Source of the DNA: Fistularia commersonii
Taxonomy: Eukaryota > Chordata > Actinopteri > Syngnathiformes > Fistulariidae
Length of the DNA: 64,000 nt
Assembly (NCBI GenBank): GCA_037954325.1
Contig: JBBMNZ010000003.1
Coordinates: 13,803,892 to 13,867,891 of the forward strand
Direction: 5' to 3'
Positions within the stretch are counted from its first letter, which is position 1; every line of letters begins with the position of its first letter. Below, piece by piece: positions 49,209 to 61,960 of the stretch. A program made the translations under genes and the position numbers. The notes below the pieces were generated by a model, which was not told the origin of the DNA, ran no database searches, and saw only the letters and a list, made by a program, of their open reading frames with translations.

Positions 49209-49233
49209 TGTGTGTGTGTGTGTGTGTGTGTGT
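49209..49233. repeat. (TG)n microsatellite
   Basis: Pure TG run. Confidence 0.95.
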
Positions 49234-50343
49234 ACATATCATTTCCCTCATCCCTGTTTCTGGGTGTCCTCTGGATTCTTGCGTAAGTGACTTGGTTGCG
49301 TTTCACTGAGGCATATTCTGAGTTTAAATCTGGCAGAGTTGGCACAGTGTAATCGGACCTGCAGCTCAGATTACATCCAAAGGATGGGTCTTGCTTCCAG
49401 CTTCAAACACTCCCACAGGATTTTTTTCCTGCAGGGATGTTTGGGGTGCAACTGTGTTTCTGCCATCAGATCAGACAATCTGTCCTAAGGCATCTTTCAT
49501 TGAAATTGCATTCTAATAGAAGCTTGAGACAGGAAATTTTCTACTTGGCAAGTCGTCACCAAAAACTGGCTTAAGAATTGCTAAAAGAAATTTGCCAACG
49601 ATTACTTAAACTAGCAATAAATTGCCCAAAAATTGTGTCTAGCAAAACATAGATGCGACTTCAACTTTTCCATATCATGTGACTTCAGTAGCATCATTTG
49701 ATTAATTCAGACCACCGAGCACGAGGACATGTCCAATTATTATGTCCGCGTCTTTTTATTATGGACCCGGAGGCCGAGGATGCCCTCCTGTTTTCTTAAT
49801 AAAAGCTGGTTGCCACGGCAGCTGTGTCCCACTGTAATGATGGAGGTTGTCGTGGTGGAAACATTAGGTCTGCAGTTCCTATATATAGTTGCTCAGGCTG
49901 GTACCCGGTTTTGGAAAATGGCTCTCCTTGCATGAACTGGGCCAGACGTACTGAGACACACAGGTTACTGGGTTAGATGTTGGATAAAACAATCGGAGTA
50001 TCACTCTGTCATGTCTGTAGATCAAAGGTCTTTCTTTGACAGTCACTCTTAGAGATAGTTGGTTCTCACTTAAGTAAACAATCTGTCATAAAGATGCCTT
50101 GTGGTTTTAGATGTTCAGAGGGAGTTTCATTCAATTACCCCTCCCCCCCACAGTTCCTGCAACTGTTGCGTATGTTATTTTGGTTCCTGTGTTTTGCATA
50201 TTTGTGCGTCAGTCAGACGAGCTTGTGCTCGACCATTATAAAGGAAATGCCACCCACTTCTCTCTAGCCTCGACATGCTTTTATCGCTGCTGGAGTTTCT
50301 CAACCAAGCACCCCATTCGGTCCTGAAACACACCCCTTCTGAC

Positions 50344-50345
<2 letters not shown>

Positions 50346-50383
<38 letters not shown>
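50346..50383. repeat. (TG)n microsatellite
   Basis: Pure TG run followed by GCGTGC units. Confidence 0.95.
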
Positions 50384-53300
50384 CAGATGCGTGCGTGCAA
50401 TACACATTCCTGAAAGTGACATCGTCCAGTCTGAACATCTCTGGAACACACAGGCGGTCCCTTAGAGTGGCTTTAACTACACTGCTTTTGCATTGTGTAG
50501 TGAATTTCTTTTATCTCCTAAGGCGGCATTCCTTCCACCGATCATTCCAATCCGATTGCTCTCTGGTTCCATCTGAAACCAGCTTTGTTCCATTTGCTGT
50601 AAACCATCAGTTAGTTGGCAACCCAAGCAGAATTTTGTAAAGAGGTGTATCCAAGTCAGCCGCAACTTACATCAATAATTTTATTACATTCATAAAATCA
50701 AGAGATACCCCTCTCCCCCAAAAGGAAGAAACTGTTACCTTAGGAAAAATTAATCAACAGGACTTTGACTTAATTAATCCTTAAAAAAAATAGCTGTAAC
50801 CTTGTCCAGGAATTTGACACACTAATTCTGGACCGTCACAAAAGTCATCAGTAAAAATAGTCAAAAACGATTTCTAAGATTCCTAGCACAATCGAGAAAA
50901 ATCAGATTGCCAAGAAACAATTTAAAAAAGGCAATAAAAAATAGAGAAACTCTGTAAAAGTCAATAAGGAACCAGCTAATGTTTTTTTTTTTTTTAATTA
51001 TTATGACTTTAGTGGTTGGATGGGACTTGTAAGTCACTTAAAGAACATACACATGCTTTCTTCAACCACTTCAACGTAGAGTGAGCCTTCCTCATCATAA
51101 CACCAGTAAATGTTACAACACAGCGGGTGAGAATGGTAGATAGGTGTTGCGTGCCACTGCACATCACCCAGTTGCAACACTCAAAACTCTCCCACGTTGG
51201 TCCTGGCAGAGCTCTTCATCCATCACGTTCCTGACTTTAAGTCGGAGCCTCTAATAAAGGTCGCTGGCTATCAGATTCCGGGGCTTTGGGGTCGGGGGCA
51301 GATATTAGAGTTGTTCTCCAAATAGATAAACAGCAAATATTTTCCCTTAAACAAGTTACTTCCTGTTCAAATCACAGAAATTGGCTTTATGTTAGTCAGA
51401 AATGATCCAGAAAGTATCATGAAGTAGCCTGAAAATGCTGTAAGATATGAAATAACCATGAAATAATAAGAACAAATAATATCCCCATTACAAATGTGTC
51501 TATAAGTCAGAATTGTTTTTAAAATACTTTTGACAAGCATTTGAATAAAATTCTGTAAGCTATGTTTTCCATTATACTGGAGACAGTGCGCTGTAGAGGT
51601 ATTTATCTGTCTGAACACCCTGATACTTTCATCCACGTCCCCCAGCCCTCCGTTTTTCCAAGATGTTTAAACAAATACAAACAGCAAACTGAAGGATAAG
51701 AGAATCCTTTAATTTGAGTGGAAGACGCAGCGCCTAGCCGTCTCAGCTCAAACGCCTGAGTCATGTTCAGTCCATACATGAGAGCACGAATAGAAACCCC
51801 GAATTACTGAAATTCTGTTTCTATTTGCAGAATGAATAGTGCCGCTGAGAGCTGGCAGTGGACGCCTGCTCAGGCTCTGTCAGGAATCCAGACAAACTTT
51901 TTCCAGTGGCTTTCCTGCTGCTCCTGCTGCTTCAGCTGCTGCTGCTGCTGCTGTTTGACGTTCTAGAGCAATACTTCCCCTCTCACTCACCCAATTAGAC
52001 AGCACAACCACAGTAGTTGACAACATTCACAGAGAAGAAACGAGGGCAAAGAAACCCTAGAACCATAATAACCAGATCGCTTAGCGTCATTGATGTCGAT
52101 AAAACAAGATTCACTTTTGCCTACAGTACCTGAAATTTGGGCGATTACTGAGAAATTACTGGGATGTGAGCAAATTATCTCCCTAGTTTATCTGTACTTC
52201 ATAAGCTGAAAATGAGCATGTAAACAAAAATGTGTGAATTACTTGAAAAATTCTAGGATTGTGTGAACATTGCATGGAAAAAGGGGCCCCAAGGGGCCCA
52301 AGAAAATCCGGAAACTCGTCTAGGTTCAAAAGGTTAAAGTTGAGGACAGGTTGGGATTCATCAGAGATCATGAAGTCGACCCCCACCGAGTGATTTTGTC
52401 TGTCTGTATTCATGTGTGTGTGGTCAGCATTGTGTATTTTCGTCCGTCCAGCAGCCTGCTGCTCTGAGCCTGTCTGTCCTCAACGCTTGGTGTCATGCTA
52501 ACAGTGGAGCAAGGCCTAATAAACATTGAATAGAGCAGGCTGGAGGTGGGAGAGTGGAGTCAGCAGGAGGCTCTGTTGCCAGGTGTCACTGGGTGCTGCA
52601 GAGTGACACTTAGAGAGCTTTTATGTGTTTACAAGTCTTTGTTCTGCCATCTAGTGGGTGGGCTTTAGGGTCTTATCACATTCCTGCAAAATAACAACTT
52701 CATGTGTTGAAACCACTGTGTTTATTTAAAGTTATCTGACGGAGAGATTTCTTCCTGTGAAGTGTGTGCCTGCTGAGGAGTCCAGAATGACGCACAGACC
52801 CTGATAGAGGCTGATGTTTGGAGCACAACCTTTTAATGAAATCAGTTGATGTACGCACCATCTAAACACCACAACTGAAAAGACGATAGAGGTTCATATT
52901 GTGTGTAAGTCCCAGCTGGAAAATGTTTAGCTGACAATAACAATGAACAGATCATCGCCTCAGATGAGCCATGAATGAAATTCATTGACCAGATACATAC
53001 ACATTTGCCTAATAAGTGTCTTTGGAAAAAGTGGAGTTATCAGAAAAGTTGAAGGAAAAAAGAAATCTATGGAAATGCTTGGTTAATGATCAGAGTCTAA
53101 ACGCTTGGTTGGATAATTGCTTTAAAATAGGGTGAAAAAACTACCTAAAAATATGTTGAAATCCCCAAACCAAGCTGTCTCAAAATATATGATGAATTTC
53201 CTCACAACCAGAAGGAAATAGCCACACAATTTGTTTGAAAATCTCCCACAAATCTGTAAGAAATTGCCATCAAACCTGCACAGAATTATCATCCGCTTCC

Positions 53301-53408
53301 CTTGGACATGACAACTAAATTGTCTTGAAAATAGGAACAAACAAAAAAAAGTGCACTGAGTTCAGTGAGGTCAGTGTTTGTGCATCATAGAGATGAGTGA
53401 CATCATGC

Positions 53409-53414
53409 TGTGTG

Positions 53415-53458
<44 letters not shown>

Positions 53459-53466
53459 TGTGCGCG
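53409..53466. repeat. (TG)n(TGCG)n compound microsatellite
   Basis: A TG run passes into TGCG units, the same two units seen at 48175 and 50346. Confidence 0.95.
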
Positions 53467-56400
53467 TGCGCGAAACATGCAATGGTCAATATTTTCTTGC
53501 CAAAATCTTGATTATTGAAAAACAGCCTTCTGCTATTCTGACTTTCCATGTTTTTGTCTCTTGCCAAGTTTGTATTTATTCCTGTCCAATTTGTTGCCTG
53601 TTGCTCCATCTATTCCCTGTCAACCAGTCAGAATCCTGGAAATGGACTAGCTGTTACTGTGGGGTGAGAGGGACGGGGCGGGTGGTGGTAGCAGTTTTAG
53701 GCGTAGTCTTGACCCCCTACTGCTGCTCTCATCTGACCTGAAACTGGCCAGGCTAATTACGGGCCTTGATTTAATGAGTCCCAACTCTAATCGGTGCTCC
53801 ACTTGTCTTTATATTTTTATATCACCTACATTGACCCCATTGGGCAGTGAGGCCCACCCTTCACCCTATGTGCTTCAGCAGCTCTCCAGAGTCACGAGCC
53901 TGTCCTGCTCCTGGTCTAATCCTAATACATCCTGTGGGGTTGCCAAACCAGCGTCCTGCCCACACTCCATGCACTGCTATGTGCACGACTTTGTGCACTC
54001 TCACCAGCTCAACAAGGGCACCATTGTGCTGCCTCTGCCTCCACCCCCTACCCTCTGCTGTCTCAATTTGTACAATTTAATTGGAGGTTGGTTCACAGGC
54101 AGCTGCACACGGCTGCATGTCTGATCTGATCATGTGTCGGGGGGCAGAGGAGTGATAACCAGACTTCAGAAATGATTTCAAGTCCAATGTGGCCTCTCAC
54201 CTCTGCAGGTACTTCTTATTGTCTGGCACTGCTCTATTCACAAGGAGCTAGTGTTTGTTTCTTCCACATTTCAAATTCAGATTTTGCAGGGCTTTAAAAT
54301 AAGTCATTGCCAGATTTCAAAGAAAGTGTGCTAAAAATTCTTTTGGAATATTTGATGATTCTTTAATGGAGGCTCTCCATTTTTCAAAAGATCTTTGCTT
54401 CTTTTCTTGCCGATTTTCAGGGTAAGTTCTGGATAGATATTGAATTGAATCTTTTTAGTCATAATTTCCCTGATTTTTCAGAGCTATTGAACACAAAAAC
54501 ATATCCCTGTCCATTTCACATGATTTTCAAAAGAAAAGTGAATTTAGAAAACATGAACTCCTAATTGATAAATTACATGGATTATATGAATTACATGTTC
54601 CACTGCTCTAGCGACTAATTGTGGCTGCATGAGGAGACGGATGTGAGGCTGCATCAGCTGGAGTTGCAACCCTGTCTGATTTCAGAAGGGTTGATTTAAC
54701 TGTGTGCTCGTCGTCCTGAACGACCTCCATGTCCCACATCTGCTATGGAGGCTTGGCTGTTTCTCAACATGACAAGGCACATGGAGGGAAGTGGCTCAGT
54801 GGCTGCAGGCCTCGTCCACGTGAAGCCGGGCCTGCTGACTCACAGGCTGCCACACGTACTTCCAGGCCAAATTTGACTATAAAGCAGATTCTCAGACTCT
54901 GCAGTAAAAATGCAGGGCTGGTTGTATAAAACCACTTAGGTTGCCCTCAAATTTTCCTCTAAGGATAAAATCTGCAGGAGGATTTTCGTAGAGATCAAAT
55001 GGTTTCCTCTTCCAGCCTCCCAAGACCAAACTCTTAATGACTTAAATATTCCCTCATGTGTAACTGGAAGGTCCATATTTTAACAGTCTCTTAACATTGA
55101 AATTATTAGTGGAAAATGGGAGAACGGCTGGGTTGAAGGTGAATGAGGAGAAGCAGATACTGAGATGCTCATCTTGATGTCTGGCAAGTTTTTCCTGCCC
55201 ACTTAAAAGGATGGGGTTGAGAATCTGCTTTAAATTGTCCATCAGAATTTCCTAGCTTCCGAGCTGAGCTTTGTGTAGATGTTTGGTTCAAACTGACTAG
55301 TGGAATAATTTCTGACATCAGCATCTCTAGATTCCTATAAGTTCATTCTCAAATGGACCATACAAGCTAAGCTATGAATCGTGACAATTTCATCAATTAG
55401 CATTTGCTCCCTTGTTTTATTAAGAATAAGACAGGATTAACAGTGCTTGGGGCTCCAATGCTAGGGAACTGGGGCTCCAATATTGATATATACAAATTAC
55501 ACAGAAAAAATCTGAGTATCAACCCCCCCCTTGCCTCACACAATATGTTAAAGAATCTATAAGAAACTGTCCAAACCATTGAGAACAACCATTTACTAAT
55601 TAGCAAACGATGGCCAAAAATTTAAAAAAGAAAGCCCATCAGTTAAAAAATCAGTGGAAAGATTTACAGGAAATCTGCAAAAAGTCCCAAAAATGTATCC
55701 AAAATGAGAAACTGCTGCAAAACATTTAAAATCGCCTGAAAGCCATAAGATAAACCTGTTAATTTAGGGAAATGTCCTCATCATTTGCAGGAATAACCTG
55801 CAAGAGAATTACCACAAGATTAGAATCTGTAAGGTAGTGCAGCATCTTTTGTGCAGCCAGGCAATGCTGTGTCAGGTTTATCTTGTGCTTAGTATTTGTA
55901 AAAGGCAGAATTAACTCCTCTTATTGAAGACTCTTTGTGCAGTTCAAACATGAGGAGCGTCACTCCACTGTATTCTTATCTAATCAAATCCTTTGGGATA
56001 AAAGTATGGAACTATGGAGGTCCTTGATTATCTTGAGATGTCAGTGTGGAGGTCTGAGTCCTTTGAAAGTGAAGTGGTGAAACATAGCCGATGTGATAAG
56101 TGAATGGCGATGGTGCATTCACTCGAGTCTGTCCTGCCTCACCCACTGGCTGCCCTAAAGTAGGTTATCAGATCACTGCTGTGCCACATCAATTGTGTCA
56201 CAGGAATGACGATTATTCCCTGTGATCTCTTTATCGGCTCTTTAGATGGAAATGGCAGTTTTATGTGCTGAATTTAAAGTTCAGTTAGAAATATCTGATA
56301 CAGCCATATCTGATCTAATATTAACTTTACTATCAAATGAAACAACTAAATGAGGTTTTGTATTCATGCAGGACTATCCCTGCGCCACAACAGCCCTGTG

Positions 56401-59400
56401 GGCTAAACTGGGGCTGTGTTGGTTCTTTAAACCCTAAAGCAACATTTTTGTTTTCCTTAACTGGGCCATTTTTATCATAAATAAAATAAAGTCTAAAAAA
56501 CCCTTGTGAGAAATTTCTCAACGATTCAGTGATAAGCGACAAAAGAAACTTAGACAGTAAGCAAATAAGTCAGAAATCAGCCAAAAGCCTCAAAGTCAGC
56601 AAACCATCCACCTGAAAGCCCATACACAAAGATCTGAATTACCCGATAATCAAGGTGACTTCAGCATCAGCAGAATGATTGACAAAGTTATTTTTTTGAA
56701 ATCAGCAAAATACTTAATAAAATATCCTAACTTTTGATTGAAACTTAAATACTTTAGTATTTCCACTATAAAATTCACATTTTAAAATGGGCATAAAAGC
56801 TGTGGGATGAAAACTCAACCATTACTGATTTGCTGAGCTTGGAGTTTTTGTCACCTCAGAAGCTCTGATGATATTCTACTTTACAGGATAAGAATCTGGA
56901 GCATTTTTCAGTCTGTATAAAAACAAGGAAAAACAACATCTTATACTCTACTATGAAAGTATTTAAGAAAGCAGCATTTAAGAAAGCAGCACCCTAAATT
57001 GTTGACCCTTGTTTGTTTTAATTCCAATTTAAACATTCATGATATCAGCTGCCATTTATGCAGTCCGCTATTTTCTCTTCGGTAAGCTCCCAGCCCATCC
57101 TCTCTTAAGATTGGCATTGGGAATAGTCTCAAAAATTGCATGTGAGTTGGCTCCTTGCAGAATGGTGACATGGGTAGCTAGTTATTGTTCAGACTCCCAG
57201 ATGATGCCAGAATCTCCCTTGGCCTTCCTTTGGATTCATAATGTGATTGCCAACGATAAAGGTTGCACTGCTGTCCATATTCATTCCAGGATGGAAACAC
57301 AAAGGAAACTTTTCCATCTCCATCCTGCAACTAAAAACTGCATAAGATAGTCACTAGTACTTTGCATTTTATAAGCTATCCTTCAGTATATCTGATCACA
57401 CCTGATTATGGTACATGTTCACTCAAAAGCATTGTAAGGAAGTCTCTTTGTCAAACGTGTGTGTGATGAGATTTCTATGTGTGTCTGATGTGGCAGTGCT
57501 TCGTCACTGTGGGAACCATCTGTGTCTGTCTGCTTCTTCTTTGCCGGAGAAAGTAATGCTCCGCCCCCTATAAGCATCCACCCACTGCCAGCTGATGTTC
57601 CCCGTTCCTCCCTCCAAACCTTGCCAGAGCTGAAGCAGCTGCTGAGCTCCATTCAAAACACACATTTGATACAAACCCTGGGTTATACAACTGGATCCAC
57701 GTGCACATGATTTATTACTTTGTCTCTTTAGCTCTGAGATTGATCTTCTCCTCTTCACCAATCAGAAGGACAAGGAAGCAACACAAAACAATAGCCAAAT
57801 GATGTATCGACACATAAATCTGAGCACCTGGAGTCAAGATGCATGAGAAGGGATCTGGCAATCTATTCCAGTGGATGCAAGCCTTGAATGCAAAGGCCTT
57901 TCACCAACTTAGGGGGAAGCACAAAAGTTCACAATAAGAGTGCATTTGACAGACTATATAGATGATTCATGATTCAGTTCTATATTCATCGGCAGACTTG
58001 CTAGTCAGGTCATTCACAGTATGTGTAAAGAGAAACAAATTAAAGCAAACTTAGATGTTCGTTTTCCCTTTTTTTCTGCCCATAACCGCTAAGAAACCAT
58101 TTCTTTGTGTCTTGCTCTTTTCTTCCTGACTCACCAACTAAATTTGATTTCCAGTGCAAGACTTGAGACACTTTGCTCTGTTAGAAACCAAGCTTTTGGG
58201 TCTGAAACTGAGTGGAAACAATTGGAATTAATAAAAGAAAATTGAAAAAGACAAGCCGAACCATTGTTTGCAAAATCTTCAAGGCTTCACTTGATTGAGA
58301 AACCCTGCATTTACTTATGGTTTTCAGTCACAAACTAATGTGATGGCTCCTTAATCAGTGTGGATCATATTACTTTGCATGAAATTTACCAGGTGCAGTT
58401 TTATAGAAATGCTGTAGAAGAACATTAGGTGGTTTGTCACTGTAATCAAGAGTGTCAAAAGGAGCAGAGGTGGTGTGGTCTTTGACATTTCTATTTATTG
58501 AACTCGCCTTTGGCGAGCTAATGATGAACCACCCAGAAAAATTAGGGTTCTTGTTTGTAAAGTTGGAGCTCCTTTTGAACTTTGTTGGTGGCAATGAAAC
58601 CAAGTCTAGACTAGGGATGCTCTACTTCTGGACTCATATCTGTGCTATATAGGACCAATTGTCACCTCTCAATCTTCATTTACTGCCATTTGCCACCATG
58701 GGAAAATATATTTGAGCATCTTTAAAACAAAGAGGACCAAACATGGGCTTTTCTTCAGTGTGGTAATGCTGAATCAGACCTGTTCACCCGTGGGACATCT
58801 TCAAGAATCTACCCAGACTCCATAAATCCACCTAGACTCCAGAAACCAACCTGGAAATAGATTCCCCCTTTATTTGAGATAGTATATTATTGTTCCCCAT
58901 TGGGGAAAATTGAAATTACCATGGCCTGTCTCTGTTTATCATTGTTTCTTATTCTATTGTGGATCTAAAAAGAAGGAACATGATTATAATGAGGGATTGA
59001 GGTCAGCTACATAGGGGTCAGAGGCCAGCCTCATGATGCGAGCACAAATGTTAAAAAAATGACAATAGTAAAGGTAGCAGCTTTAACAGACAGTAAATAT
59101 ATTGGTCATGTACTGCAACAAAATTTCAACGCTGATTCTAAACATGCCATGGCTGTAGTCAGTCACCATGGCAACAGGTGGGCTATCAGTAAGAAATATT
59201 GAGGGGATTAGCTTGCCTTTTCCACCCAGTAAAAGTGAAAACACAAAGCAGAAGGTACTTTGCCAAGTTTCTCAGCAAGAAGCTCAGTTCAAGTTTTTTT
59301 GGATAAATTGGCAGCTAAATTTTTGTTAGTGATATTGCCTTGATCTGAATGGTTCCAGGCTTTCAACTAATAGATAGTTCAATTTTGGATCTTTGCCATT

Positions 59401-61545
59401 TCTCTGTGTTTTAGAATATTTGATTGGACTGGCTCAGTTTCAGGTACATCTTTGAGTTTTATGAAGTCATTCCACTTGAGAGGAATGTAAATGAATGTGT
59501 TACAGTGTTAAAGCTGAGCTTTTTCAGCAGTCCCTATGCTCTTTCATACCCGTCTTTGCTTTCTTCCAATGTCTGCTTCCTCTTCTGTCTCCGCAGCCCT
59601 CCTCTCGTTCCTGTGAGCTCAGCCAAAACTGCTGGTGTTTACTGGCACACCAAAGTATTCTAAAGCTCTGCCATTGTCGGCCTGCGTCACACTGCTGGCC
59701 ACTGCTGCCTGTTCCTTTTTCTCTTTCTTTCTCCTTCTCAGTCAGACAAAGCGTTAGCTAGGGTTTAACCTCTGGGAAATGTAGAGAATTTAGGGAGAAC
59801 TTTAGAATTAAAGTCAGAGACAACTGGAACAGGACAAATCATGGTTTCAATCCCTGATGAGGTTTTCAGGGTCCACTTTGGCGGTTTACCAATCACCCGA
59901 TCTCTAAATGTCGCCCTGGATCAAGAGACTTGAGCAAGTCTGATAAAGGGTGAAGATGCCCAAATGCCATTGTTTCCTTTCTGATACTGAACTTGCCTTA
60001 TAGACTGTCGTGATACCAGACTGGTCTGAAACACTGCATCTTAGAATACTACAGTTGAACCTGAGTTGTTGAAGTTGTTGATGTGCCTTTCCAGTGAGAG
60101 TTCAGACAGTTACGTATCTGTTTATTTGGGTTGGTGTATTCCATATGGAGATCCATTGCCTCTGATGGGTTACTCAGTTGGCTTGTAGCCCCTGATCACA
60201 GGTCTATAATTTTACCTCTGCATTTTTAAGCCAAGAACTTAAAACCACCTTTTTCGGGACTTCTCTCCAGTTTTTGAGCGTCACAGGAGATTCATGAATT
60301 TTAGAAAATCCCCCATCCCGCATTCTCAATGTCAGAAATACTTGTGAATCATTGTTGCTGGTGACATTGAGTCATTCCAAATTGAGGAGGAGCTGGTGTG
60401 ACATTTCCAAATCAGGGATTAAATTTTTTCTTCTGATATCATGTAACCACACTCTTAAAGAGTTCAATTTGAGCCCTGTAATCCAAAAAATGTTGCTCTT
60501 GTCAAGCACAGCATTTGAAGTATCTTGAAGCAGACTATTGGTTTCACATGCTGATGTTTATTAGAATGGATGGGAAGGGCACTTGGATTCCTGTTGCAGG
60601 TAGTAGAGGTTGCCACTGCAGCTGTCACAGCTACAGAGGATCAGAATTTTACTGATGATCTACTGCAGAATAGTGCTCATCCTGTTTTTCGACCTACTTT
60701 CGAAACTTTTTGTTGACATTGACTATTCATTACTGTAGATCATCAGAAACTTCTACCAAAATGTTACCATTGGCGGCAATTTTTTTTTTTTGCTTCTTAC
60801 ATATTGAAAATTATGTCTTTCACCTCCCAGAACATCTTTTACTCTTGATTCATAGTGTCTCCACCATTTCTGGGTCAAATTCACTAAGTGCAAATATAAA
60901 GCAGAACAAACATGAATGGCTGCCTTCAAGTAAACATTCATTGAGATTTGTGCAAATGACATAAAATATAAAAATGGTTTTAAAAAATGATCATAAGGTA
61001 ACATAAGTATGCTTAATGACAACGTCAGTTGTGGCTAGTGAAGCAACCTGACCTGATTATCAGCTCTCATTTATTGATGATCAAAAGGCCAGTCTGAAAA
61101 CATTCAGTACTGGGGCAGTTTTTTCATACTATCTTTGTTCCCTGACTAACTTTCTATTGTAGTGATAATAATTTAGATGCATTAAGGTTTCATCGTTGAT
61201 GGCACTGTTTAATTGGCACTGAGTGCCTGAACTATAGAATTTGAGTAGTATTGTTTTTTCTTCATGGATGCATTCAAGTTTCCAGCTGCACCAACCTTTA
61301 TGTGATTGTGTTTCTTCAAAAGTGTCCTTCCAGACTTTACATGATGGTCTCTGAGCCTGATGTTGGACTTGGCTTGTGTTGTCAGATTTTCACTTCAGCC
61401 TGAAGTAATGCACATCGAGTCGTTCCTGACTAGACTTCCGCCTTGTAGCTTTTACGCCTTTTCTAAGTGACTATTCTCTTCTAACCTCAGATTAAACGAG
61501 TCACTATTCTCTTGTCATTTTAATGCTAATCCATAAACTTCTTGT

Positions 61546-61960
61546 AGACATGCTGGCAGAGTAGCGAGCAGGCGGCGATTGTCCAAGCCCGGATTAGCCC
61601 ATTCAGTTTGGCTAATTGGGCTGAGCAGCTGTCAGCTCAGCCTTGCCCTGCCTCTGTAGACGATCCGGTAATGTCCAGAGTCCAGAAACAATTAAAACAA
61701 TATGGAGCAGCAGCAGTGCAGGCCTTTCACAGCGCTTACAATAACAATGATAATAGTAATGATATTAAGAAAATAAAAGCTCACTAATTAGCAGCTTTAA
61801 TCATCTGTATCTCCCTCTTGAGTTCACAGACATTCCTCAAGGTCCCTTTGTGAGCTATTTGAAAGGACCAGTATCCGCTGAAACTGAGCTAATCAGAATC
61901 TGCTTCTGTGGAACGTGGTGGTGTTTGTACCTGCAAACAGTTGAAACATTTCAGCACTGG
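61546..61960. promoter_or_regulatory. candidate conserved noncoding element
   Basis: A stretch with balanced composition in an otherwise AT-rich intron. It is dense in homeodomain-like TAATTAG / CTAATTGG / CTAATCAG sites and a GAGCAGCTGTCAGCTC E-box palindrome. It has no coding potential. This is a pattern judgement only. Confidence 0.3.

Noticed and set aside
53774..54124. A 116-codon open frame in CHSY1 intron 2
   Set aside because: No domain, no splice context, and Pro/Ser/Cys-rich composition of the kind produced by CT-rich noncoding DNA.
57504..57761. Overlapping open frames on both strands in CHSY1 intron 2
   Set aside because: No family motif, no exon-type splice pair, and no link in phase to CHSY1 exon 2.
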